A stretch of DNA of 64,000 bases from Ottelia alismoides (taxonomy: Eukaryota > Streptophyta > Magnoliopsida > Alismatales > Hydrocharitaceae), in assembly GCA_037367405.1 (NCBI GenBank), contig JAZKJV010000603.1, forward strand, positions 310,001 to 374,000, in the 5' to 3' direction. Positions within the stretch are counted from its first letter, which is position 1; the number at the start of each line of letters is the position of its first letter. A program made the translations under genes and the position numbers. Shown here in pieces: positions 1 to 9,699 of this stretch. The notes below the pieces were generated by a model, which made no database searches, was not told the origin of the DNA, and saw only the letters and a program-made list of their open reading frames with translations.

Positions 1-454
1 CGTTGCTTAAGGACGGGGCCTTACACGATGTCCTCTAAACCATCCAATCTGCTAAGGGCGAACCCTCACTGAACGCGACTACTTAATTGGGTTTAGTAGC
101 CTCTAATGACTCTTAAAGGATTTTTGGATTTTCTCATTTTTATGGATTTTAATTTAAAGGTTAAAACAATTGTTAGACTCAACATTCCTTGAAAAGAGAA
201 AGAAGCTTTCAAATCCATGTCACACAAATAAAAAATTTTCAAAATATTTTCAAAAGATTTTTCAAAACAAGAAAAACTCATTTTTCAAATCATTTTAGAA
301 AATATTTTTATAAAAATAGTGTAACATAATATAGAAAAGCCATGAAAGCATTGAAGTCTTCTCAGTCCAAAGGATTTTACTTTAGCCAAAAAGTTTTAAA
401 ATTTTCAAAATTTTCAGATTATAGCTAAAGTAAATATACTGTATATACAATATA

Positions 455-669
455 CCCCCCTATTCTTAAACTTTGCTATGTCCTCATAGCACTAGATGAT
501 ACAAGTCCATAGGTCCATTTAAATATAGAGAAATATACGGGAACTAAGAGGGGCTTCCCCTATACTTAGGTTAGAAATAACCTAAGTATAAAGGCAAGGA
601 AAGATGAGTGGAGAAAATCACAGGGACTCGGGTCCCCCCTATACTTAGGCTGAGATTAGCCTAAGTATA
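455..669 (-). repeat. Three polypurine-tract-like motifs, each joined to a hairpin
   Basis: Read on the minus (element sense) strand, three copies of TAAGTATAGGGG or close variants occur. Copy 1 (455-491) is followed on the plus strand by a 7-bp stem tgctatg (474-480, 485-491) with loop tcct. Copy 2 (557-590) is part of a perfect 13-bp stem (561-573 with 578-590, loop gaaa). Copy 3 (635-669) is part of a perfect 12-bp stem (640-651 with 658-669, six-base loop). The same two designs occur in the complete element at 37288-37441, and the first design again at its true polypurine tract (35918-35954). The function is unknown; priming, termination or RNA structure are all possible. Confidence 0.7.
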
Positions 670-1776
670 AAGATGAAGAGTTGATGTTGGAAGAGACCCG
701 AGGTGAACGAAGAAGGATAGATTTACAAGTGAGCAGATGAATCTGCGGAGATGAATGGAGTGTTTAAAGCTTTGGGTAGTGTATCGAAGCAAACATGGCT
801 CAATCAAGCATGCAACACCCTTCCATTTCACCAACTCACACATGAAACCAACCGAAGTTGGTTTGTTATATTGTCGGTTTTATTGGTGATTAAAACATTA
901 TATTTTACGCGGAGAAAAAATGTTAAGTGAAAATCAATGCGTAAACGAGGGTGTTGCTCTCCTAAAACAAAAATTTACTCCATTTTTGGTTGACTTGCAA
1001 TTAACAGTCCCGGTTATTATTTAAGGTTGTCACTGAATTAAGGTGAGCAAATAAATCAAGCAATCATCGTCTACCGTTCATTCCCATTTTCCATTAACCT
1101 AGGTGATCAAGGTAGGAGGGGAAATCGAGAAAAAACATGCATTCGATAAAAACATGATCTATGCCAAGCGAGAAATCATGCAGTGACTAGACGAAGAAAT
1201 ATATAAACATGGACTGTCTTGAAAACCAAAACAATATGTATGCAAGTCGATCAAAAAGCCGCACCTAACATGCTTCTATTAGCGGTGAAGAATTTCTTTT
1301 AAATTTGGCTAATTGAAGCGAATTATGTGCGTCTATTTTTTTTAGTGTGTCATACCTACGAGAAAGCACGTAGAAAATGGAAAATAAAATACGCTCAAAG
1401 AGCCGCGTGCCTGGTCCTAGGTCGACACTCAAGTGGGGACGATCCCCACACAACCACATTCGTTCGATTACACTCGCGAGTCTTCGATCGAAGACCGTTG
1501 TAAAAGACTATTATTACAAAATGACATGATATGCAAAATGACATTTTTTTTCTTTCTTCTCGACGTGCTCCAAGCGTGCTTCTGCGGCTCCTCACAGCGG
1601 GTAGCTCCTGCTCCTCGTCTCCTTAAATCATCAAGGGCACTGTCACAAAAGCAACGGTTAGATATCAATCGAAAAGAAAAACTTTTATAATGCAAAATAG
1701 ATGAACATAGTGACCTATATAAAAGAAACACTTAATTAAATAAACAAAATCCCAATAATACAAGAAATGAGCCGTG

Positions 1777-1794
1777 TCCCCGGCAACGACGCCA
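1777..1794 (-). other. Primer-binding site, tRNA-Asp type
   Basis: On the minus strand this reads TGGCGTCGTTGCCGGGGA, two bases inside the LTR. It differs at one base from the site complementary to the 3' end of plant tRNA-Asp that Athila/Tat elements use. It fixes the element's orientation (minus) and identifies the adjoining LTR as the 5' LTR. Confidence 0.85.
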
Positions 1795-4375
1795 TTTGAT
1801 AAGCCGCAAATTCGACCCTCTAATATTGTGGAGTTAACACTGAATATGTCATTGCAGGCGGGCCGAACTAGGTCTATCAAAAACCATCTAAGTTGGATAT
1901 GATAAGGAAATCAGATGGTCCTATTTTTATTTTACTTGGCAAGAAACCAAGGTCGAACTCAGGGACACGAGCCTCTCTCGTATTATCGAGATTTTTAATT
2001 ATCCGTTTAAGTGTTGAGTTGGAAAACATAGGTCAAACAATGCGACAAAACGAGACAATGCTTTAAAACAAACATGCATTTTTTTATTTTGATTATGTAA
2101 ATACAAGTGATGAAATGCAATATAAACAAGCCCTGGACAATGAATACTTGAGCCATTAAAAATACAAGTCGAACATAGTCAAATAATGAAGCACTCTTCA
2201 TTGATGTAGCAATTGGGCATGAGAAGCATGAAAATCCGGACACTTAGACAATAAAATAATGCATTACATTCATAGTGTCAAATCTAAAATAAAAGCATGA
2301 CATAAGGAAGACAACGAGAAGAGCTTCAAAATGCCACTGAAATCAACTGAAACGGACTTACGAAGCTCGAGATACGCATAAAAGAAGACAAGGGCATAAT
2401 TGAAAGAAAACATGAAAGATAACTACAAACATGTCTTTGGGAGGGAGTAAAATGTAAATATGAAGAAGTTTGGGACCTTCCCTGTAAATGACCCACACGC
2501 ACAGGGGCATTTTTGCAATTATGAAAACCCACGAGGGCATAACTGCAAAATACCACAGATGCACATGTGCTGCACGTGCTATCAAGACCTGAATGCAAAT
2601 TGAAGAAGTCGGTGGGCCTTCCATGCAATTTTCCCAGATCGCACGTGTTGTGTACATGCTTTCCAGGTTCGGGCAGCTCTGAGGTTCGGAGAAGGCTCCG
2701 GCTTGCTTTGTCTAGGCTCGGGGGCTGGTTCAGGCTTGATGCAGGCTCGGATGTGCGACCCTCCAGGCTTGGACAATGGGCTTGGGGATGCTCTATTGAT
2801 GACGCGTGGACGCCTGTGCACCATTGGATCGTTAGGATCAAATGGTAACTGGAGGATCCGTTGGTTGGTGACGTGGTTGTTCCTCCACTGTTGGATGTGC
2901 TCCAGAGAGTCGCATCCAATGGTGCCTGTACCTTCCTCTCCGGCTGTAGCGGGCGGCGGGATCCGAGCTCCGATGAAGTAGCTCCAGCTCTGCCGCTCCA
3001 TCTCGGACCCGGTGGACCTCCTCGGAGCTCCATGGATGATCGTCGAGGTAGCGGGGAGCTCGGAGAAGGCGCTGGACCTTCTAGGTCAAGCCATCGGAGT
3101 TCGGATGAAGTAGACGATGTTGATGAAGTCCACTCCGATGATGCTCCGGCCATTGAAGACCATGTACCTGCAGGTTAATTCCAGCAATTCTCTGCATGCA
3201 GGTGAGTTAGTGTGCGTACGTGTGAGTGGAGTGAGGTTCCCTGCGATTGGATGGAGGTGAGGAACCGGAGCTCCTCCGCTGGAGAAGGCGGAGGAGATGG
3301 GTCGGAGGTGATCAGAGGCGAAGAAGGGAGAGAGTGTGATCGGAGGTGCTGGCGTGAAAGGGGGTTGTGCGAAGAAGCTCGGAGGGGATTCAATGGAGGG
3401 TGGAAGCATCAGGAGAAGTCTAGTTAATTGGGCAAACATAGAAGAAAATACAGAGAAGGTCGAGATACTTACCTGGTCGGAGATGGATGTGATGGCTTGG
3501 GCTTGAGCTTCGGGGAAATGCTCAGGGTCATCGCTGGACTCCCCCAGCCTTTGGAAGCAGCTTGGCGGGCTAAAATAACCGCAACGTCGCCATGGAGGTC
3601 GGCGGGTCGACACCGGGGGTCCTCGTCATCTTCGCTCTATCCTGCCACCTCCCCCTGTCACAGGGAGACGGAGGAGGGCTGGGCGATTCCCCACGTAAAG
3701 GTGGACGAAGTGTTCAGGCGGGGGAGTAGGGTTATTTGAAGGTCGAGGTTCGACGGTTCAGGTGGTGGCCGTCGTGGTTTGAGTGGTGATCGTGGAGCAA
3801 ATAAGAGGGGATCGTGGTTGGTGGAGACACCAGCGAGGGTCGTGGATGAGTGAGCTCGGTCGTGGGGTGGTTAGAGAGAGGAAGTCGTCGAGAACGGTGG
3901 AGGAAATAGTAAGGGCGAGGTACCCACACGAGGTGGAAAACGTGCGAGTGAGGGGCGCCCGGAGGTTGACGATGATGTTCTGTCGTTGGATCGTGAGATC
4001 TAACGGCCTGGATCGAAGCGTCTAAGAGCGGCTCTGATGAGATCAAGGCTGCATGATCGGAGGGCATAGGATACTGCCACGTGTCGGGTGCATGGGCAGG
4101 CGGAAGCGGGCGGCTGAGATGTGAGATGGGGATGATCGAAAGGTGGGGAACTTAGGCGGCAATAGACGATGGTGATTCTGAGATCATACCGGCCATCGGA
4201 CGGTGGAAAAGATGACATGTGACGCAAGGGGGCAAAAGGCGCTAGCGGATGGCATAGATAGGATCAAGGGTTTGATCGGACAACTGATGTTGACTGCGGA
4301 ACGGGCGGAGGGGATCAAGGCTCCAGGCCTTCATCTAATGGTGACTGGCGAAGGTGGCGTGGCGCGAGGATGGGC

Positions 4376-4410
4376 GGCCACGTGGCTCAACCAGAATGAG
4401 CCACGTGGCC
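4376..4410. promoter_or_regulatory. Inverted pair of palindromic G-boxes in LTR
   Basis: Two GCCACGTGGC-type palindromes sit in perfect 14-bp inverted arms (4376-4389 and 4397-4410) with a 7-bp spacer. G-boxes (CACGTG core) bind plant bZIP and bHLH factors. A further CACGTG is at 4078-4083. The same paired arrangement occurs in the LTRs of the 33-48 kb element, so it is probably part of the LTR promoter/enhancer. Confidence 0.6.
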
Positions 4411-4478
4411 TAATCAGATTATTTAGAGAAAGATGGTGGGATATGAATGAACAAATGGCCGAATTTGAGAAAACTCAA

Positions 4479-4523
4479 AACATGAAAGTTGTAGATCTCG
4501 ATGAGATCTACAAGTTTCATGTT
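4479..4523. repeat. LTR hairpin with 21-bp arms
   Basis: Arms 4479-4499 and 4503-4523 are reverse complements at 20 of 21 positions, with a 3-base loop. The motif family is gaaagttgtagatctc. A longer-looped version occupies the equivalent place in the other Athila-like LTRs (34969-35019, 46896-46946), in each case beside the paired G-boxes. Confidence 0.65.
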
Positions 4524-4740
4524 GACCAGAAATGAAGATGAGGTCATGTGAAGATACAAAATATTTTTGAGGGTATTTTAAGGCTAAAAATACCGCAAAT
4601 TTTAATTTTGCCATTTTTTGTCATTTTTAATTTATTCAAGACTCTGATAATTACTGGACTTTATCTGGTTTTTATTGACACATATTTAAGCAAGGGGGTT
4701 TAAAATAGGCAAATTATGATGATGAAACCGAGTTTCATCA

Positions 4741-7095
4741 GTGACACTGATGATGTAGTGGAGATCGGAGATAGATGCATATAGACCTCCTCTCCATCCT
4801 CTGAAGAAATGAGCTTGTCACATGGGGGAGAGAAATACATAATGGATTCAAAGAAGGTGACATCTGCACTAACATAGTACCTTCGTCGAACATGATTGAA
4901 GCAACGATATCACTTTTGGGTCTTGGAATACCCAACAAATACACATTTGACATCTTTAGGAGAGAGCTTGTCAAGACCAGGAGACATCTGATGAACAAAT
5001 GCCACTAAACAAAACACACGAGGCATAAATGAGAAAAGATCCATCTCTGGAAACGCAATCGAGAATGGAATCTTCTCTCCCAAAACTGAAGAGGTCATAC
5101 GATTTACCATATAACAAGTAGTAAGAACCGCATCCCGTCAATATGAATGAGGTGCACAACTCTGAATCAAGAGAATCCTGGTAGCATCCAAGAGATGACA
5201 ATGTTTTCACTCAGTTATCCCATTCTATTGGGAAGTATGTATACAAGATGTCTGATGCACAATACCATGAGACTTAAGGAATTGAGAGAGCTGAGTACTG
5301 CAAAATTTTAGTGCATTATCAGAACGTATAAACTTGACTTTTGTAGTGAAGATCTCCTTTATTTCAGTAATAAATGATTGAATAACATGACTAGCATCAG
5401 ACTTGTTTTTAAGAAGAAAAACCCAAGACAATCTTGAAAATTCATCAACAGCAACCAGGTAAAACCTATGTCCCTGATGATCTAGGACACGACTGGGGCC
5501 CTAAATATCAAAATGAATTAACTCAAACAGACCATGACCACTTCGACCCTGATGACTATGAAAGGTAGACCGATGATACTTCCCAGTTGGCAGGCTTCAC
5601 ACTGAAGGATAGAGCGACGGGAAATCTATGGAAGAACGTGATACAGCTTTTGCAGAGGAAGATGACTAAACCGAAGATGCCATATGTAGGGAGAAACAGA
5701 TCCAGCACGAAGAGAAGAGACACCAGCGTAAGGAGATTGCACTAGCCTGTTGAGACACCCTTGCTTACGGCCAGATCCAATCACCCTGCCCGCGAGAATG
5801 TCCTGAAACACAAGAGCAGACGGATCAAATATGGCACGACAATGTAAATCTTTAATGGTTTGTCTAATTGATAGTAAATTCATTGAAAATTCAGGAGCGT
5901 AAAGGACATTTTGAAGCCGCATTGCGGGAGTCAATTGCACCTCCCCCTGACCAGTAATGGGAGAGTGTGCCCTATATGCTATCACAACAGATCGTCCCAT
6001 TTGAGATGGACGAAAATCACTCAGTTGGCTTCTGTCACCATGGAGATGATGAGATGTTCCTGACTCCATGATCCATTCTGACAAGTCTACCCTGTAACAA
6101 CTAGTAAGAGCGTATGTTGTACCTGACGTGGATGTTGATGCAACTACCTCTAAAGATCCTGAAGGAGAACTTGCTGACCCCGAGGTAGGCATAATCTCCC
6201 TGAGTTGTGCCACAAGATCATCAAACCTCTGATCAGAGACATGTGAAGGACCTCCAGCCTGCTGAGTCTGCTCTGCAACACGAGCTGTTGCTGGGAACCC
6301 ATGCTTGGAATAGCATGTTTCTTCAGAGTGACTTATTCTGTGACAGTAAGTACATGACTGTCGAGGAGACCGACTACCTCCACCCCTGCTACGGCCACCT
6401 CGTCCTTGAAATAATGGAGGTCCCCCTCTACCACAGGATGTTGCCATGGCTGAGGACGTCTGAGACAGTTGTGTTCCACCATGAGATATCAAAAGTCTAC
6501 TCAACCTGCGATATGCCTCCTCCATAGGAGGTATGGTGGCATCGGTAAGAATCTGTGGTCTGACTGCATCATACTCATGATCAAGTGCCGCTAGAAAAAC
6601 TCCTGTCACTGAATCCCTATATGCCTTGAGTTGTTCTAGTGTGGAAGTCAAGGGAATGTAACCATGTAGCGTCTCAAACATACCCCTTAGAGAAGTATAC
6701 ATGGAATGAAGAGGATGACCATTTTACTTCAAAGTGAAGATGTCATGCTGAAGCTGCAGAATTTTCGACTCGTTCTTTGCAGGAGAATATGTAGCGGAGA
6801 GGATATCCCACATAGCATTCGTTGTCGGTTGACTTGGGATGTCATTGGCAATTTCCATAGATACCGTATCAGATAGCCATACACGTACGTAGGCATCGTC
6901 TGCCTCCCATGAGGCGTTAACCCCCGTCTTGTCAACAGGTTCCTCCTTTGTGAGGATATGCTTCTTGTCATTGCACTGCATTAGGCCCATGAACTGCATG
7001 ACCCACAGTTCATAGTTCGTTCCATCCATCTTTACAATGGGTGCTGGACCTTTGAAGGTACCCAGTGATGGAATATTTTCCTTGTTGTCTGACAT
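4741..7095 (-). pseudogene. Copia 1 gag-pol polyprotein remnant
   Basis: The start codon is at 7095; the N-terminus contains KMDGTNYELWVMQF, a copia gag signature. An in-frame TAA at 6724-6726 interrupts gag, and the same frame continues to about 5626. It contains a CCHC zinc knuckle (C-x2-C-x4-H-x4-C, near 6321-6362), a protease site reading WIMESG near 6060-6080 where the usual catalytic Asp is Glu, and a GAG-pre-integrase motif WHLRFSHLPLQKL. Integrase core sequence (KFIRSDNALKF, near 5300) and the C-terminal block ending KCVFVGYSKTQK (4910-5110) are in other frames. It once encoded nucleocapsid, protease and integrase; frameshifts and stops make it inactive. Confidence 0.85.
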
Positions 7096-7569
7096 GATGA
7101 CAACAATCTCTAAAGACTGGGGTTACAAACTTAGATAAGGATATCTACACAAACATATATGAAGGTGGTTGTGGGTGTAGACTCATACCAAAACCCCTTC
7201 CATTCTTCAAGGTCCCCTTATAGTCCTTCGCAGTAAAAGCGTCACACAGGGATGCACGGGAGCAAAGGACCGTGAAATGGAGGCTGCACGCAAGAGATGA
7301 CGCGCGGAGGAACAAGCAGGGCCACGTGCGTGCCGCACTGTGCGCGGGATGCGCTACGCACGTGAGGCGCGTTAGACGCGAGAAGAGGGGTTACCCATTG
7401 TGCGAGAGGCGGAGGACGCAAGCACAACGAGGAGGTGTGACGCTCGGCTGCGCACTGCACACACGGAGGCACAGGCGTAGGGTGGCGCTCGGCTGGAAGA
7501 GACGCGCGACGCACAAGAGGGCTTTGGTGGGGTTGGGCTCTAGGGTACAGGCTCCGGTCTAAGACCGTC

Positions 7570-7581
7570 GCTCTGATACCA
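7570..7581 (-). other. Primer-binding site, initiator tRNA-Met type
   Basis: The minus strand reads TGGTATCAGAGC directly abutting the LTR at 7582. This is the standard primer site of plant copia elements. Confidence 0.85.
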
Positions 7582-7712
7582 TGTCGAAAGTGAGAATGAA
7601 AAGTTGTATTCCATCGAACCCTAATGTTCTCTTATATAGGAGAAAAGCTTAAAGGGTAAATTACATAAATAAGACTGGAGAAATAAACAATATAAAGAAA
7701 GACAACAAGACA
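7582..7712 (-). repeat. 5' LTR of copia 1
   Basis: It starts at the primer-binding site with TGTCGA and probably ends at ...GACA (7709-7712), giving TGTC/GACA termini and about 131 bp. The outer boundary is inferred only from the termini, because the partner LTR is absent. A TATATAAG-like promoter element is readable on the minus strand near 7630-7642. Confidence 0.6.
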
Positions 7713-9690
7713 TAAGAATCTTAATAGTGGTTAATGGAAGTAATGGGGTTCCTGGTGAGGTGTCGTGGTCTCCAGAAGGTTCGATAGGTGTTGCGACTAG
7801 TGGGGGAGATGGAGAAGGTGATCAGAATGGGCCTTAGACCTGGTGAAGGTTGGTCGGTGATTATACTAATGAGGAACCTCAGAGAGACAAACCTACATAG
7901 GTGATCTTCTGAGTCAGTCATTTGAGCTTCAGTGTTCAACCAGCGGAAGAAAAATACGCCTCAGTTGGTATGGATGCGGCGGCAAATGTGGTGGAGTGTG
8001 CGAGAACGGTGGGAGCTGGTGGGTGGGGCCATAGGTGGCTGCAGGTTGGTCGGATGGTCGTCGTCATTCAATGTAACAACACCTCCGATGATCCACTCGT
8101 CCACAAGGCAATCGATCTTGCACGATCTCCGGAGTGTTCGGTCGCTTCTTGTGCGAGATCTGCAAGGGAATTCTCCGAACTTATCATGAGAGGGCCCTAA
8201 TTTGGGAAAATGCATGATTCTTCCCAAGTAGTGGTGAAATATTTTTAAGGAGGCAGTATTTTGCAATGGGGGGTCTTCTGGATTGTGTTAGATCTCGAAC
8301 CTGAATATTGTTAATGGGGATGGGCGACTGTCAGGACATGGCTCTTTAGATCCACCACATTCATATCCGATTTTCGAAGAGGGCCTTTTGAGAGGGTCAG
8401 ATCCCTTGTTCCCGAGTTCTCTTATCGCAATAGGGTGTTTGGGGGATCGCCTCAGATCCCGTCTAGGTTTACGTTGGAGCTCGAATCTGAGGCGTAAGGG
8501 CGTTCCCTTTGTGCCTAGCCCCAGAGGTAAGGGGGTTGTCCTTGTGAAGATTCTCACTGAGGGCAGTGCGGAGGTTTGAGGGGTTGTTGGTGCTGTAGGG
8601 GTTTGTGAAAAAGGGGATGGTGAGGTATGGTTGGGTGTAGAAGTGAGGGGGAAGAATGAAGAGGGAGGTTTTAGAGAAGGAGATGTTGGGGGTTGTTGTC
8701 CTGGCGCATCGTACGAAGCTGTCGAGATGGCTAGTAGGGAGAGGAGGCTGGTGTTGGGGGAATGTAGTCAAAAAAGCTGGGAAGATCTTATTCTCTCCTT
8801 TTCACTGAAGAGAAGGAAGCCAAAAGCTCAATTATGGTTAGAGGAGGAGATGGAGGACCAGGCTGTGGTAGTGGTTTGTACTGGTAGGGGTAAAGACAAC
8901 CTGGTTGAGAAGTCGGTTGTGTAGAGTTTAGTGGGAATTGGAGCTGAAGGAAGGTGACATGAATGCAACGATTGACATTCATGCACGATTTGCGGAGTGT
9001 CTTAAGGTTGTGATACCCGTCGGTAACCCTTTGAGTGAGTCATGAAGATTGTTAGTTGGAACGTAAGGATATTGGGGGATAACAGAGAGAAGAGAAGTGT
9101 TGTTGGTCTTTTGAGTTCTTGACATGCTGATGTGGCGTTCTTGCAGGAGTCGAAGACTGCTAGTTGGGAACTTGGGATTCATTTCTTTGGAGATCGATGG
9201 GAAGTAATCGATTGTCGGAGTTCGTAGTGGTACCGACAGTGGGGAGTGCGGATGGAGTGGTGTTGGCATGGTATGGAGGTATTCCTAGGACCTTGGAAGA
9301 TATAGTAGGCCATATATCTATTTCTGTGTTGTTGGAGCACAAGACTAGGGCGGGTCAGTTGCTTCTTAGTCCGGTTTATGGAGATTTTGGGAGTACGTGT
9401 GGCACCATCTTATGGGAGGAGTTGAGAGAAACAAGATTTTCATCGCATATGTTGGCTTGTTGGCAGAGATTTTAATGTGACATTGTGTTCCTCAGATCGC
9501 TTGGGAGACCGAGGGGGCAGGATTCGGGGTCAGAAGACTTCATCAAGTTTGTGGGAGAGCTGGCATTTGAGGTTTTGGATGCCACAAATGGGAGATCACT
9601 TGGCGGAATAGCTCATCGCGGTCCCGATTGGATCGTCTCCTGATGTCTGTGGAGTTATTGGAGATGCTCCCTTTGTCTACTAGGCTCATG
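7713..9690 (+). mobile_element. LINE 1, 5' part (ORF1 region and endonuclease)
   Basis: The right half is an L1-type LINE endonuclease region (separate entry). The left half, about 7713-9041, is GC-richer than its surroundings, has no long intact frame and no domain I recognise; by position it should be the first open reading frame and 5' region of the LINE. Its left boundary is uncertain because copia 1 abuts it. The element continues with reverse transcriptase at 13666 on the same strand. Confidence 0.6.
9042..9690 (+). pseudogene. LINE 1 endonuclease domain (APE-like) remnant
   Basis: The frame opens with ATG at 9042 as MKIVSWNVRILGDN, close to the conserved start of plant LINE endonucleases, followed by HADVAFLQESKT after an in-frame TGA. 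After a frameshift it continues through VVVPTVGSADGVVLAW (from about 9218), a DFNVTLCSSDRLGDRGG block (near 9468-9515; the DFN and SSDR residues are typical) and TWRNSSSRSRLDRLLMS near 9600-9645. In active LINEs this nuclease nicks target DNA to start reverse transcription. Stops and frameshifts make it inactive. Coding similarity ends near 9690, at the copia 2 junction. Confidence 0.8.
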
Positions 9691-9699
9691 CAATGACTA

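Larger units (their letters stand above)
1..1796 (-). mobile_element. Athila-like Ty3/gypsy element 1: leader and internal noncoding region, partial
   Basis: This is the part of a minus-strand LTR retrotransposon immediately inside its 5' LTR (1797-4740); the coding part lies left of the window. Bases 1-110 match the leader of the complete element at 43740-43858: both carry a 'gacggagcc/gacggggcc' stretch, 'gtgtcctctaaac/gatgtcctctaaac', 'ctgctaaggg' and 'accctcact'. It ends with a primer-binding site. No open frame of convincing length is present. The polypurine-like hairpin cassette at 455-669 resembles sequence that lies downstream of pol in the complete element, so the internal order differs from it. 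It may be a non-autonomous or rearranged relative. Confidence 0.75.
1797..4740 (-). repeat. 5' LTR of Athila-like element 1
   Basis: The repeat begins TGATAAGC next to the primer-binding site and ends GTTTCATCA, where copia integrase-derived sequence starts abruptly at 4741. The termini are TGAT...ATCA, and the length is about 2.94 kb. The partner LTR lies outside the window, so the right boundary rests on termini and context. The expected target duplication would be GTGAC (4741-4745). The LTR has an unusual GC-rich core (about 2620-4420) flanked by AT-rich ends, with several GGTTCGG/GGCTCGG repeats near 2660-2780, as in the other Athila-like LTR near 33830-33960. Open frames in the core are not treated as genes. 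Confidence 0.8.
4741..7712 (-). mobile_element. Ty1/copia element 1, truncated by Athila-like insertion
   Basis: This minus-strand copia element is represented by its 5' LTR (7582-7712), Met-tRNA primer site, GC-rich leader (7096-7569), gag, protease and integrase. It stops inside the integrase/RT junction at 4740, where Athila-like element 1 was inserted. Its reverse transcriptase, RNase H and 3' LTR are therefore not visible and should lie left of the window if the insertion was simple. The domain order gag-PR-INT is that of copia elements. Confidence 0.85.

Noticed and set aside
2326..3153. 275-codon minus-strand open frame in the LTR of Athila-like element 1
   Set aside because: It lies wholly in the GC-rich LTR core, is low-complexity Ser/Pro-rich, and has no domain; GC-rich DNA produces long frames by chance.
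4479..4523. microRNA precursor
   Set aside because: The arms are short with a 3-base loop and the hairpin is an LTR component repeated in other LTRs; without small-RNA data a miRNA call is not justified.
7242..7562. Open frames in the GC-rich leader of copia 1
   Set aside because: They sit between the primer site and the gag start, are Arg- or Pro-rich on both strands and have no known counterpart.
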